Source of the DNA: Carnegiea gigantea
Taxonomy: Eukaryota; Streptophyta; Magnoliopsida; Caryophyllales; Cactaceae
Assembly (NCBI GenBank): GCA_029747015.1
Contig: JAKOGI010000024.1
Span: forward strand, 734,001-798,000
Reading direction: 5' to 3'
Length of the DNA: 64,000 nucleotides
Shown here piece by piece: positions 45,598 through 58,182 of this stretch (the first letter of the stretch is position 1; each line of letters begins with the position of its first letter). A program made the translations under genes and the position numbers. The notes beneath the pieces are model-generated. The model ran no database searches. It was not told the origin of the DNA and saw only the letters and a list, made by a program, of their open reading frames with translations.

Positions 45598-46715
45598 TTA
45601 AACTACATCTCTCCCCTGATCTCTCAATGATCTATCATCAAGTTTTGTATTGCTTTGAGCTAAACCGTTTTCTACATCCAGATTCTCCATCAGATCCTCG
45701 AATCCTAAGACCTCATCATTTGAGTCCATCTCCTCCAAAGGAGGGCAGTTAAGAGGACCATGGTCATTATTTACTGTTTGAACTATAGGGCCTAATTCAC
45801 GAATCATAAGTTTATAACCCTCACCTGCTAAAGTAAGGAGTATGTCATGGTCAATCCTTTTAAAAACATTAGTGACTATCATTAACTTCATGGACTCGAA
45901 TGAATCAGTTCTAGCAATAGATTTCCATAGTGTCATTAGTCTGCCCCACAAGATTGCTATTTTATTGAAGTTTTCCCAGTACCATCCATGATGTGGAACT
46001 CCGAAGACTTCTAGCCAAACCTTTCTTGATTTGCTTGAATCATATATAGTCCATTTCTTTATGTGACTAAACCATAAATCAAGTTCTTCATGATTCGTAA
46101 AAGCCTCTTCCATTTTGTCCATTGTAGGGAATGTCAAAATGAACTTGAAACTGCTTAGTGCACAAATCTTAGAGCATAAGCCATATCCATTATTAACTGC
46201 TAGTGCTAGGGTTGCAATAACTCTAGGATCTTCCATTGTATATACTAGACCCCTACTTAGCCATTCTTCGAAGTCTTCTTCATTAATTTAACCTACTAAA
46301 GCTCTGTTGCACCACTGGCTTTCTAGACTGAGCCTATCCTCTATATCTTTATTATTAGGCTCCAATGGTTGCTTTTCTTTCCTTTTCCAAATGCGTTGCT
46401 TTTCTTTTCTTCTCCAAACTTGATTCTTTTTCCGAACCTTCCATTGCCAAACTTGCTTCTATTGCTGCTGCCTCTTTCTAGTAGTATTCGTGTTATATGG
46501 ATGTTGACTCCTTCATTTTTCATTTGTTGCCCTTGATACTGAAATTCTGCTTCCCCGAATGTTTGCATTATTAAGCAGAATAATGCTTCTTCTAGCCTCA
46601 TTTTCCTTCCTATATCGTACAAAGTTGAACCTGACATTACTCCTTCAAGTCGTTCTGTGCGGAATATATGTGTCGCTAACTCTTCCTGCTCGTTGAAAGA
46701 TCCCTTTGAGGCCAT
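45598..46715 (-). pseudogene. LINE ORF1 (DUF4283-type nucleic-acid-binding protein)
   Basis: The start at 46715 gives MASKGSFNEQEELATHIFR and ends in a basic stretch at 46341. After a frame break, 46236-45598 gives 212 codons with SSFKFILTFPTMDKMEEAF and RKVWLEVFGVPHHGWYWENF. NKIAILWGRLMTLWKSI follows, the typical DUF4283/LINE ORF1 block. An acidic C-terminal tail follows. No zinc knuckle is evident. ORF1 proteins bind element RNA and form the particle with ORF2. The break between the halves near 46240-46340 means no full product. Confidence 0.8.
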
Positions 46716-47440
46716 GGCGGTCTAGCTCTGCCGGTAGGCTGTAGACGAAAACTGAGAACTCTCTTCTCTCTCCTGTTTTCTCTTCTCTCTCCTATTTCTG
46801 TCATCTGTTTTTAGTTACTTAGGTTACTGAAAATAGTTTGATAGTCTTTTCTATTTAAGATTGTACTTATGACTAATTATGTTTTTCCTGTATGACTCAC
46901 CATGCTTTATAAGTCTGGGTCATAAGTGTTGCTGTTGCAACTACGTAAGTATAACTAATAATATTTATAATGGATGACTGAGAATAGTTGATAAGCTTTT
47001 TGCATTTAACATTGTATTATATGACCAATTATGTTTTGCATTTATGACTATGTACTATAAATTTGTACTCTAAAACTTATATGGCCGTTACAACTACATA
47101 AAATATTACTCATAATAATTTCAAAGGGTGATTAACAATCTTTAATGAATCATTTTCTTTTAATGTGGGTCTGTATGACTAATTATGCTTTGCATATATG
47201 ATTATGTACGTGCGATAAGTTTGTGTTCTAATAATATTATCTATGTACAACTAAAAATATTGGACAACTCTTTAGGATTTAATATGCTACTATATGACTA
47301 ATTATGTATTGTGTGCATGACTATGTATTATAAATGTGTTTTATAACAAATTAATACAGCTATCACGACCATGTAAATATGACTAATAATATTTTCAATG
47401 GGAGACTAATATTATTTATTTATTCTTCATTTTATATGAA

Positions 47441-47633
47441 AATGTGGCTAATTTATTGAATGGATAAAAACATATTAAGAAGGGGAGTTTATATGTGGGG
47501 TGGCTCATTACAGAGTATTAGTTGCCCATAAATATGGCATGAATTAACCTACACATTTGCATAATTTTGGTGTCATATTTTTGATGAATTGTGTGCTTGC
47601 ATGTGACTAAGATTTTTGAAATATAGGAGCTGC
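47441..47633. other. Short spacer before the Gypsy LTR
   Basis: AT-rich, no feature recognised. Confidence 0.4.
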
Positions 47634-48886
47634 TGATGGAATCATAACCCGATGACTTAAAAATACCACAATTGCACAACCTAGTTGTAGCTAGCAACCG
47701 GCAATTACGATCGCATCCACAGGGAGCTATGTTTCTAAGTACGAAGCAAACTAAAGCATCCCAAGTTAGGCAAATTAAAAAGGTGATAGAAGGAATGCCT
47801 AAACTACTAAAGCAAACAAACAAAAATGACTTCGATTGTGATAAAACCTAAGATAAACCAACTAATTAAGTTAAACCTTCACCTTTCCATGTTACGCCAG
47901 CATTTAGAGATAATCAATTGCACCATCAGAGCTCAGTCGATCCCTCTTTCAAGGGTGAAAGGCTAGTTTAAGTTTTCTAACCACCTGTTTTTCATGGGGC
48001 TAGTGTAATTAAACCGCAAGAATAGTAACCCTCGACCTAGTTGGGATTCATACTAGTTTCTCGTCTAAATGCTAGCTATTATTCCTACCCACATTAGACA
48101 ATTAACCTCACCTTTCATCAGAACTCAATTTCCCCAAAATGTGGACGAAAGCTCTTTCAAGTATTTCACCTAATACTTGGCAGCTGTGAAGGAAAACTTT
48201 AAATTTAAGCATGAACAAAATAGGCTTAGACTTAAACAAGATCAACTAGCCACTAAAGGGTTGATCATAACCACATATCACAAATTTAATTACAATCAAA
48301 CATCTAAACAGAAAGCAAACCCAATAGTAATTAAACAGCAAGTAAAATAAAAATCATGAAATTAAAGAGAGAAAGAGAAGAGAAACTTAGCCTTGAATAG
48401 CAAAAGCTACAATCTTGTACAAATTATACATAAACTAACCTAATCTAATATCCCCATAAAGGGGTTTTGAAGTGGCTAACTTAAACCTTAATCAAGCCTT
48501 AAAAGATCCAAACAAAAAGGTTCTCCCTAAAACAATTACTAAAATCATGCTTATATAATCTCAGAAAGTCAGTTGACAAGTTACACAGACAGCATATCAC
48601 CTCATCATTGTCTATAATGGGTCCTCAAAGATTGTAGGATTCAGCACAACCATGCCATTCTGCATGGCACCCAGCGTCAATCCTTTCAACTTTTCCTTGC
48701 GAATATGGTCATGCACATTGGCATGATAAGGCGTGTTGTACTGTTTTGAGCTCAATTCCTGCCAACTCTGGGATAAATATTATTTCAGACAAAAGAAAAA
48801 AACCAAATTATTCCTAGAACTAAAATTTATTATGGTCAAAAGCCAAATTAATGAGAATATAAATTACGGTACTTTGGGACCGAACA

Positions 48887-50853
48887 AATACCTCCACACC
48901 TAACGTTTGCTCGTCCTTGAGCAAAATAAAGACAAACTAACATCAAGACCTAACTCACTTTCATAGGAATCACGGTTGCATTTAGCATATGCAGCAAGCT
49001 CTTTAAACCCCTTTGTTTTCCCAAGTAGACGAGTGAGGTCTCGGATGGGTTTGGGAAAGATATATGCACAAAATCTAAAAAAAATACAAATAAAAAAAGA
49101 AAGAAAAATAGAACAATCTTTTTAGTTTAACCAAAAAAAAACACAAATATATACAAATTAGGGAAAAACTGTACATAATTAAATCAACCTGATCACCCAT
49201 GTAACTCAACTACAAGCATAATATACATATCGAGACTCTTCATGCCCATTAATGACATCCAAACACCAACTTTTCACCCCATAATGCATTGAAACTGTGA
49301 ATCTATTCCAATGCTCACTGTGTAAGTGCACCATCATCCAAGGAGTTAGGCTTACTGGAATTCGACTCAATCTCACTTGATTGACAAAAACTACATTATT
49401 GACTTATTAACTTGAAAAGCAACCTTTCCCCGTATCAATACTTCCTCAAAGTGTAGCACCTTGTGGTGTATGCCACAAAGGAAAACTTTTCATTTTTGGT
49501 TTTTAGTTTTTTAAATACGGAATGAAAGTGAAAATAAAAGAGACTATGCACAAACACAAGTGGGAAAGCGAATCATGAAGACTAATATCCTAAGATAATG
49601 ATGCAGTATAAATCAGGACTAGATTATGCAACTATGATATATTGTTGCGGTTAGAATTGGCGTCTAGAATGATGCACTTAGGACAGAGATCTATCATGTA
49701 CTTCATGCTTATATACAAACTAATGGCTAATGTATAAGGGATCAAACCAATCAAAACAATACAAAATTCCCAAAACCACTAAAAGCATAAAATCTTTTTG
49801 ACTTTTCAAAAAAAGAAAAAAAATTTCTCTTTTGTTCCTTTCTAAAAGTTTGAAGCATTCTTCTCTTCCCCTAAAGCTAGATCGTATAATGTCCTCATTG
49901 GGAGTCAAGAATCCTAAGCTAACAAAACACATATATACATAAAACAAACCAATAATAATGAATATAGAAAAATAAGAGACAAACTGGGGGGGAAAAAAAA
50001 AACTATGCAACAAAAAATTAAGAGAGAAAAGAGGGAATGAATTTACCAGCTTAGGTGTTGGATGCACCTAAACTGCCACCTCCTTAATATGGTGCTATGA
50101 GAGGTAGGAGGCGCATCAACCACTCCTCTGTATCACTTAAGACTAGGGTATTTAGCTTAGATGCCGTCAAAGCTCTCAAGAGCTTATCATATGCTTAAGT
50201 ATGGGATAGAGCTTATCATGCTTGTGCATGCATCTCATAGCAGTGTAAGTAAGAAAACACTAGCAAAAATATATGAAATACAAGCAATGTCCTCTTAAAC
50301 TCAGTGATAACCTTAACAAAATCAGTAAAATGATGGAATAACTATGAGCAGACGATTCCCCTAAGTATGTTCTCTAGGTATGCATAACAACAATCGAGGG
50401 ATCATAACCCTTGAAATGTCCTAGGGTACATCTAATACATGCACATGAGAGGGATGATAAGGAGTAAGGGAGATGAGATGCAGACAAGGTTAAAAGCCTT
50501 AACAAGAATGGCATCCACAACCTAGAGACTAAGAGGGGGCACCAACAAACACATCATCGCTACACGACCCTTCTAAAGGGGTCTCCTCTAAATATTTCTC
50601 AAGCAAGATAAGTCCTTCTAACCAAGCAAGTGAATCATCCACAACACAAAGATTAGTGTCAATCGTAAAAGGCTTACCCATCTCGAGCCCCGTGCATTAA
50701 GGTAAAGGAAGGAGAGAAATAAGTAAGGTCAAGACAATGTCAGTAGTGTCTCTAGGTGTGCTAAGTGGGGATAGAGAAAAAAATAGCAATGAAGTTAAAG
50801 AGTGTCAATCCCTTCCTCTAGGTTAGTTATTATGTCGACAACAAAATTAGACT
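48887..50853 (-). other. Remnant interior of the Gypsy element
   Basis: AT-rich with many homopolymer runs, and a few open frames without domains (for example minus 49720-50067, hydrophobic). It is consistent with a long-decayed non-coding or frame-lost interior. Confidence 0.4.
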
Positions 50854-51186
50854 CTAAGGGAAAGGAATACTTATCGTCATCACACGAACTAACCTTGGTT
50901 TAGAAGAAGGTAGGCTAAGGCTAGTCTTATATGACAAGTGATGCTCCCATAAATAATCTTCAAACCTAGCATGTTGCTTATTTGTTGTCTCTATCATGTT
51001 ATTTAATCTATCAAAGCCTTCATTAGAAATCACATAATATGGACAAGAATTCACATCATGATCAGAAGATTCACAATTGGAGCATACAACATGAGCATAA
51101 TATGGATGGTGATGATGAGAATCCCTCCTTTGCTCAGCACATGGATATTGACCATTAAAATCATGGGGATGGGTAGAAGGGCACAC
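50854..51186 (-). pseudogene. Gypsy gag fragment
   Basis: 110 codons open on the minus strand with HHHHPYYAHVVCSNCESSDH DVNSCPYYVISNEGFDRLN, a C-x2-C-x4-H knuckle-like motif ending in Cys. The text resembles the gag tail seen in Athila-type Gypsy elements. It lies just downstream of the truncated 5' LTR, where gag belongs. No protease, RT or integrase remains between here and the 3' LTR. Confidence 0.55.
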
Positions 51187-51904
51187 AAAAGACTCAATAA
51201 CATTTTTAGATTGCCATTAATGGCAAGCAAAAGATTCAAAAAAAAAAAAATCCCACATTGTACCAAAGTAAAAAAGCCACCACTCATGTACTCCAAGACA
51301 TCTAATCATAACCACATATCACAAATTTAAGTACAATCAACATCAAAATATAAAGCAAACTCAACAAAAATTAAACTAGCAAGCAAAATAAAAATCATGA
51401 AATTAAAGAGGAGAGAAGAGAAACTTAGCCTTGAATAACAAAATTCATAATCTTGTACAAAGTATACATAAACTAACATAATCTAGTCTTCCCTTGATGG
51501 GGTTTTGAAGTAGCTAACAAAAACCATAATTGAGCCCTAAAATGCCCAAGCAAAAAGACTCCTCAAAACAATTGCAAAAGTCATGCTTAAATAATCTCAA
51601 AAAGTTAAACTGTAGGGTTCAGCACGACTGTGTCATTATGCACAACAACCAATGCGTTCCTTTCAACTTTTGCTTACCGGCATAGGAGTGTAAATTTGCA
51701 TGCTAGGGCATGTAGTGCATTTTTTTCCTTAGATTTCTACTTAATTTTAACCATTTTGAAGCCAGTTCTCGCAAACTCTAGGATTAATAATATTTCCTAC
51801 AAAATAAACAATAAACTAAATAAAAATCCCAGAAATTGCAGTTTTTTATGGGTAAAAACTGTCCATAAATGGGGATATAAATTATGATATTTTGGGACCG
51901 CAAT

Positions 51905-52125
51905 AACCCAAAGTGCATGACTATTTCGATGGATTCATGATTTTCTGATGAAATTTCCATTGGAAATATGGGATTTCAAACATATTTTTCGATGAAAATC
52001 CGATGGGGTTGCTATTTCTATCAGACATAGTAGTTTTCCAGCAATGAAATGTTTAATGTTCAACGAATAATTTTCTGATAGGATTCCGCCAGAAATTTGG
52101 TCTGAGTAGGGATAAATTTTCTTGT
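51905..52125. mobile_element. CACTA-like subterminal fragment (tentative)
   Basis: Repeated short motifs (GATGAAATTTCCATTGGAAAT, CGATGAAAATCCGATGG, CCGCCAGAAATTTGG) and the right-hand TTTTCTTGTA resemble subterminal repeats and the reverse-complemented end of CACTA elements, whose tip should read CACTACAAGAAAA. The final GTG is not present, so this is a weak call. Confidence 0.3.
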
Positions 52126-52491
52126 ATATTATAAGAGTTTTTAGTGGATCTTTGTGTACAGATTATCACATAGAAATGCAGGAACCATTTGTGATTGAGA
52201 ATAATGAGTTGGATGATGATTCAAGATGATCCTTTCCTATGTTCATATATAGTCATTATTAAGCATAATAGTCATTGAGCTATATAAATACAAGTCATCC
52301 TATTTTTCTTTGTAATAGCAATGCCTGTTTAACCTATTGTAGCCATTATAGTTCTCTTATAATTCATAGCTATTACTTAATTGTTAAGTATAATAATCAT
52401 TTCCAATTAGGTACAATTGTTACGCCTTGTCAAATATTGCTATCATTCTTTATCTTTCAAAACAGTCATCTTTTATGCAAATAATAGTTGT
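52126..52491. other. AT-rich spacer, nothing recognised
   Basis: Only short chance ORFs and TATAGTCATTATTAAG-type low-complexity text. Confidence 0.4.
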
Positions 52492-52497
52492 TGACTC

Positions 52498-53386
52498 TGT
52501 TAAAACCCTTATTTGAATTTTGAATGAAAGATAAATTTGAATTTGCTTAAATCATGTTAAAATTATAATTAAGTTGGTTACTCAGAAATCTTACCTAATT
52601 ATATGCATATAATTTTAATCAATTTAGAGCTGCTAATAATATGAGATTATGATTCTTCATAAGCCAAGATTTGCCTAAAATTGTTAATATCTTTTGAGAT
52701 TATATTTTGAAGATTATTGCTTGCTTAAAATCAACCACTAGATAACATGATCAGCAAGATCTTTAGCCTAAAATCAAGCAGGTAGCTGGTGGAAATCAAG
52801 AATATAGTCGTTGAGCAAACTGTAAGAATTTAAGGGCTTGAAAGCTACATCTCAAGGCCTTGAAATTAGATTGAAGATCACCTTTCCTTTTCCAAATGCA
52901 AAGGCCACTTTCCTTATTGACCTCTTAACCTCTCTAACATCATTGCCTATAAAGAGGGAGGCATTTGTAGTTGAAGATGATACAAAAGAGAGCACAAGCA
53001 ACAACCTTACTTAATACTCACTTGCATAGCTTGAGCTTTAATATGCTTTTCATTAATTTGAGTTGTATTATTCAAAGTTGTAATTGAGTGGGATCGTAGA
53101 GTTGAAGGGTTAATTCTACCAAGCCTTATTAAGGGTATCAACTTTTGACTTGGAACTTACACTAGGTGTACTCTAGAGTTGTAACTATCCCTCCTAATAA
53201 AGTTAGGTTAATCCTAGATTTAGAAAACTCTAGGTGGTGATTAAGCCTTTTGAGGCCCAACCTCATTAACAAATACTTGTGTTTTATCCATCTTTATCTT
53301 TCCGGCTTTTATTTCGATTAATTTATGACATTGATCATCACCCTATTCACCCCCTATAGGGTGATTCAATAGCCCTTAAGTTTTCA
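52498..53386 (+). repeat. 5' LTR of the Sirevirus-like element
   Basis: About 889 bp, TGTTAAAACCC...TTTTCA, aligned with 60221-61129. It contains GCCTATAAAGAGGGAGGC (about 52946), where TATAAAG is a likely TATA box with transcription from the following GC-richer stretch. The same text is CTATAAATGGGGAGGC in the 3' copy. Confidence 0.8.
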
Positions 53387-53388
53387 AT

Positions 53389-53400
53389 TGGCATTAGAGC
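53389..53400 (+). other. Primer-binding site, degenerate tRNA-Met type
   Basis: TGGCATTAGAGC, two bases past the inferred LTR end, differs from TGGTATCAGAGC at two positions. Confidence 0.7.
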
Positions 53401-53443
53401 TAGACCCACCTTATTTGACTTTACCGTCTAGTAGCCAACGATC

Positions 53444-56400
53444 ATGGCCACCACCCGGGAAGGCTATTATGATCAAGGTCACTCCACTACTAGACCTCTC
53501 TTGTTCAAGGGCACTAACTTTTCTTATTGAAAAATTTTGATACAGATGTTTGTCGGGATCAAAGATTATGAGTTGTCGAAAATTATAATGAAAGGTCCAT
53601 ACATTCCAATGACTACCATCCATGGAAAGCTTGTTGAGAAAACTAAAGATCAATACATAAAAGAAGATTTTGTAATTAAAAAATTGTAAGGCTATGCATT
53701 TCCTATATTTTGTCCTAGATACTAAGAAAAACAACTGTATTTGTGCATGTGAAATAGCTAAGCAGACATGGGTCAAGCTAGTAGTAACATATGAGGGGAC
53801 AAGTGAAGTACGAGAAACAGAGAATAATATGTTTGTCCATTAATATGAATTATGCAACCTGACGGGACTATCATGGAGATGTGTACACAATTCAACGACG
53901 TAACCAATAACCTCAAATCACTTGGTAAAACCTATACCAATGAGAAAGAATCCTTGCCCATGATAAAGTCATGAAGAAAACAATTCATGATTTGCCCTGT
54001 GAAAAAGAAGTTTCACAAAAATCAAATAATACATTTCACATAAGGATTGAAGCTCTTAAAAAAGAAAAGAAAGGGCTTCAATCCAAATATGAAGGCCTTG
54101 AAAAGGTGGTGTTGAAATTTCTAAAGGACTCGATAACTTGGACAATTATCAGGATCTCAAAGGATGTTCTTCAACAAAGAAGGTATTAGGTATAACCCTT
54201 TTAACAGAAAAGATACAAAAAGTTCTTTGTTTAAGAGACATCCCAAAACAAATCTCACACCATATACAATTATTGTCTAAGGAAAGGTCATATCTCTTAT
54301 TCATTTCCTCTTAGAAAGCCAAATACCAAATTTATCCAAGTTTAGATACCAAAAGGGACAAGACCACAAAATATGGTCACAATCACATTGGACCCAAATT
54401 CACTGTCAAGGCTGGAAAGGTTGATCTATTATTTTGTAGATAAGCTTGAAAGTCAGTGATGAACTTTGGTATCTTGATAGCGGATGCTCAAGGCACATGA
54501 CTGAAAATGAATCTCACTTTACCGAAATCAAGAAAAAGAAATATGGAAGTTTTACCTTCGGTGACAATAAAGTTGGTAAGATCATAGAAATTGGCAAGAT
54601 CGGTAAGGATCCCTCTAAATCCTTCGAAAATGTATATTTGTTGAAGGATTAAAATTTAATCTTTTGAGAATATCCCAACATTGTGACAAAGGTGATAATG
54701 TTATCTTCAGTTATTCTCATTGTATTGTACAAAATATGCATGATTACAACACTATTTTATACGGTCCTAGAATAGATGACGTTTATGCCATTATAGCTTG
54801 AATAGCATCTCATCCAATAAACTGTCATGCTTTAAAGCCTCTCTTGATGGTACTTGGTTATGACATCATAGACTAGGTCATGCTAGCATGCACACTATAG
54901 AAAAGTTATCCAAGCTTGACTTAGTACGTGGCTTACCCTCATATAAGTTTAAAAAAGATCATATTTGTGATGCATTGTAAGAAAAGCAATTTCATAGTTC
55001 CTTTAAGCCCAAAAAATGCATTCGTGCATCTCGTGCATTAGAATTACTTCATATGGATATATGCGGTCAAATATCTATTCCTAGCTCAGAGATAGCTCAT
55101 TTATAGTTGTTATTGTGAATGATTATTCACATTTTACTTGGGTTTCTTTTATAAACGAGAAAAATGAAGCATTTTATGAGTTCTCAAAACTTTGCAAACA
55201 ATTACAAATTTACAAAAATTTACCTATTGTTTCTATACAAAGTGATTATGGTAGGGAGTTTGATGAAAAAGAATATATTAAATTTTGTGATGACTTTGGC
55301 ATTTCACACAATTTTTCAGCATCTAGAACTCTTCAACAAAACGGCGTGGTTGAAAGGAAAAACTACACCTTAGAAGATATGGCTAGGACTATGCTTTGTG
55401 AAAGTAGTTTGCCAATAACTTTTTGGTAGAAGCGGTGAACACCGCAAACCATGTTTTAAATCATTGTTTAATTTGCCATATTTTGAAAAGACTTCCTACG
55501 AACATTTCAATGCTCAAAAATAAATATTTCTTATTTTTGTACATTTGGCTATAAATGTTTCTTTCACAACAATGTAAAAGAGGAGTTAGGTAAGTTTGAT
55601 GCTAGAAGCAATACAGGTATTCTTATTGGTTATTCCATGCATTCTAAAGCTTATCGTGTTTATAATAAGTGTAATAGAATAATTGAAGAGAGCATTCACA
55701 TTGTTTTTGACGAGTCTAATGATGGTAGGCTAAGCTTTTCTTCATTCCAAGAGTTGAAGCTGAGTAGATGTGATGGTGATGAGGCGGAAGAAGAAGCAAG
55801 AGCCAAGACAAATACAGAGCACAAAGAGCCACCTCAAGATTTAAATCTTAAAAACAATATACCTCATACAAGTGAAGAGCCACATACCATGAATGAGGAA
55901 GAACCATTATCCAGTGTTCCAAATGAAGAAGCTATGCGAACCAAGACAAGGCTACAAATGCAACTCATATCATCCACAAGAGAACTTACTTATCAGTATA
56001 TCTACTAGTATAAAAACTAGATCCTCTCTTCGAATTTTTTCTCATTGAATCTAAGAATCATTCAAAGGCCTTCAGTGACCCTAATTAGGTTATTGCTATG
56101 CAAGAAGAATTTGATCAATTTGAAAGAAATCAAGTATGGTTTCTTACTCCCCAACCCAATGACCACCCTTATGTTGGGACAAAATGAGTGTTTCTTGATA
56201 AGTTAGATGAAAGTGGAAATGTGGTAAGAAATAAGGCTAGACTAGTTACAATAGGCTATAATCAAGAAGAAGATATAGACCGTGATGAGACCTTTATCCC
56301 TGTAGCTCACTTAGAAGCCATTCATATTCTCTCAGCATTTACATCGTACATGGGCATTAACTTTTTCAAATGGATGTTAAATATGATTTCTTGAACAGTT

Positions 56401-57500
56401 TCTTACAAGAAGAAGTTTACGTTAAACAACTCTCTGGTTGCAAAATCTCGATGTTCCTATTCACGTGTTCACACTTCAATAACCCCTTTATGGTTTGAAA
56501 CAAGCCCTAGAGCTTGGTATGAGCAATTAAACAAATTCTTACTTGAAAATGATTTTAGTTGTGGTCAAATTGAGAAAACATTTTCATAGAAAACAAGGGG
56601 GAGGATTTCATCATCACATAGGTTTATATTGATGATATATTTTTCAGAGATACTAACGACTGCCTATGCAAGGAATTTTCTAATCTCATGAGTAGGGAAT
56701 TTGAGATGAGCATGGTAGGAGAACTTATATTCTTCCTTGGTCTACAAATTAAATAACTCAAAGACAGTATTTTTGTGAATCAAGGTAAGTATGTAAATGA
56801 GTTGTTAAAGAAGTACAAAAAATGGCATCAAGTGCTAAACATGCTAGCACTCCCATGGCTTTAAGTGCAAATCTTGATCAAGATCCTAATCGTAAGCCAG
56901 TAAACGAATAAAGATATCAAGGTATGATTGGTTCCCTATTGTGTTTAACTGCTAGTTGTTCGGACATTATGTTTAGTGTGTGCTTGTGTGCTCGCTTTCA
57001 ATCATCTCCCAAAGAATTCCATCTTATTGCTGCAAAACATATCTTTAGATACTTGGCGGGTACAAAAATTTTGAATTTTGGTATCCTAAAGGGGGAGATT
57101 TCTTTCTTGTTGGATATTTCAATGCATATTATGTAGGTTATAAGGTAGATAGAAAGAGCACATCGGGCATTTGTCAATCCCTTAGTCAATCACTTGTTTC
57201 ATGGCACTCCAGGAAGCAAAATTCAGTCGCATTATCAATAGCAGAAGCTGAGTACATTGAAGCATGTTGTGCCCAACTCCTGTGGATTATACAACAATTG
57301 TACTACTTAGGAATTAATCTCAACAATGTTCTTATCCATTGTGGCAACATGAGTGCCATTAGTATAACGAAAAAGGCAATGTGTCCTTAGAATTTGTTGT
57401 GACAAAATCTCAACTTGCCGATGTTTTTACTAAACCCCTAAGTGAAGAAGAATTCAATTACATCCGTCAAGAAATTGGGATGATTAATATCAATGCATAA
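53444..57500 (+). pseudogene. Sirevirus-like gag-pol
   Basis: The gag starts MATTREGYYDQGHSTTRPLL at 53444 and continues with KDYELSKIIMKGPYIP, an IMEMCTQFNDVTNNLKSLGK-like block, and a coiled-coil segment (IEALKKEKKGLQSKYEGLEK, about 54045). The protease has WYLDSGCSRHMT (about 54470). Integrase has RLGHASMHTIEKLSKLDL, then FDEKEYIKFCDDFGISHNF and QNGVVERKNYTLEDMART; in the second catalytic motif DNG has become DYG (IQSDYGREF). RT survives as [22 protein letters not shown] and [12 protein letters not shown]. RNase H shows KSTSGICQSL, VSWHSRKQNSVALSIAEAEY and then jumps to KGNVSLEF and LADVFTKPLSEEEFNYI, with about 25 codons deleted. Stops and shifts are frequent. The stop at 57500 marks the pol end. 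Confidence 0.85.
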
Positions 57501-58182
57501 ATTAAGGTGGAGCCATCTCTAAGTACTAATTCTATTCTTGCAGAGCTCAAATAATGAGCCATCAGTTCACCGTTGAGAAATTCACGGCCGTAAAGCACAG
57601 TTTAACGGCTTGAATTATAGGGAAAAATTGAAGATTTTTAATGTGGCTAAATCAAGGGCTTGAACTTACAATTTCGAAGCCTTAACAATAAGTCACCTAT
57701 AAAAATAAGTAGAATGGTTCAACCAAAAGGAAGGCAATTCAAATTTGATTTAATTCCTCCCACTCTGGGCACGTGGAATAATTTTTCAAAAGCATTTATA
57801 TAATTTATTTTAGGTTTTAAATTGTGGTACCAAAATTTCCAAATTTTGGGTTCTTGTTAGATTGGAAAATATCTGACCTTCTTTTCTTCTCAAAATCAAA
57901 CTCCTTTCGAAATTCTTCCATCTCTCTCCTTCTTTACCCCGAGCCACCTTCTTCTCCAAGCTGTCTTTTGCCTCCTTCCTCATACGTGCACACTCCATGG
58001 CCGAATAAGCTTCTCATCTCCAAATTCTTGCTATTCACTCTCTTCTATCCCATTTCCCTTCTAAAATTTTCAAATATTAGCTCATTACATCACGTTGGCT
58101 TGAATTGGGGTTCTTGATACAACGAACCATAATCCGCCTCTCTTGAACTGAATTTGCACTCTTTTCTATCAAATTGATAACT
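57501..58182 (+). other. Spacer between pol and ORF3
   Basis: 682 bp, partly pyrimidine-rich (57880-58060: CTTCTTTACCCCGAGCC-type text), like a leader. Two overlapping opposite-strand ORFs (57810-58117) lack domains. It may hold the promoter or leader for the third ORF. Confidence 0.4.

Larger units (their letters stand above)
43871..46839 (-). mobile_element. Internally deleted LINE with 19-bp target-site duplication
   Basis: AGGTTACTGAAAATAGTTT occurs exactly at 43871-43889 and 46821-46839. Between them, on the minus strand, run a short 5' leader, ORF1 (46715 to 45598, frame-broken), the N-terminal endonuclease of ORF2, then the C-terminal end of ORF2, a 3' UTR and a short A tract (the T-run at 43887-43893). 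The reverse transcriptase is absent. Because both TSD copies are exact, insertion was recent, and the structure may have been copied as such. Confidence 0.9.
39700..47440. repeat. Tandem array (~110-180 bp units) interrupted by a Copia and a LINE
   Basis: Units are marked by ATGACTAATTATGTTTTGCA ... GACTATGTA ... ACAACTACATAAATATGACT AATAAT. They occur at about 39760 and 39940 on the left, and at about 46870, 47030, 47190 and 47300 on the right. The Copia (40042-43857) and the LINE (43890-46820) sit inside: the text on either side joins into the consensus (GACTAATGATG | TTTACAAGAGGTTACTGAAA | GATAG). Units vary in length and are diverged. No coding potential. Confidence 0.8.
47634..51902 (-). 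mobile_element. Decayed Gypsy-type LTR element
   Basis: Two direct copies correspond: 48230-48886 and 51306-51902, with shared ATAACCACATATCACAAATT, AACTTAGCCTTGAATA and TTTTGGGACCG. On the minus strand the left copy is preceded by TTGCTCAAGGACGAGCAAAC and GGTGTGGAGGTAT, the text that ends pol and forms the polypurine tract in many plant Gypsy elements, so the left copy is the 3' LTR. The left LTR appears to extend to 47634 (TGATGG), including CGCATCCACAGGGAGC. The right (5') LTR is truncated inside. The interior keeps a gag scrap only. No matching TSD was found. Confidence 0.7.

Noticed and set aside
57810..58117. Overlapping ORFs of 62 and 97 codons between pol and ORF3
   Set aside because: Pyrimidine-rich leader-like sequence open by composition, without domains.
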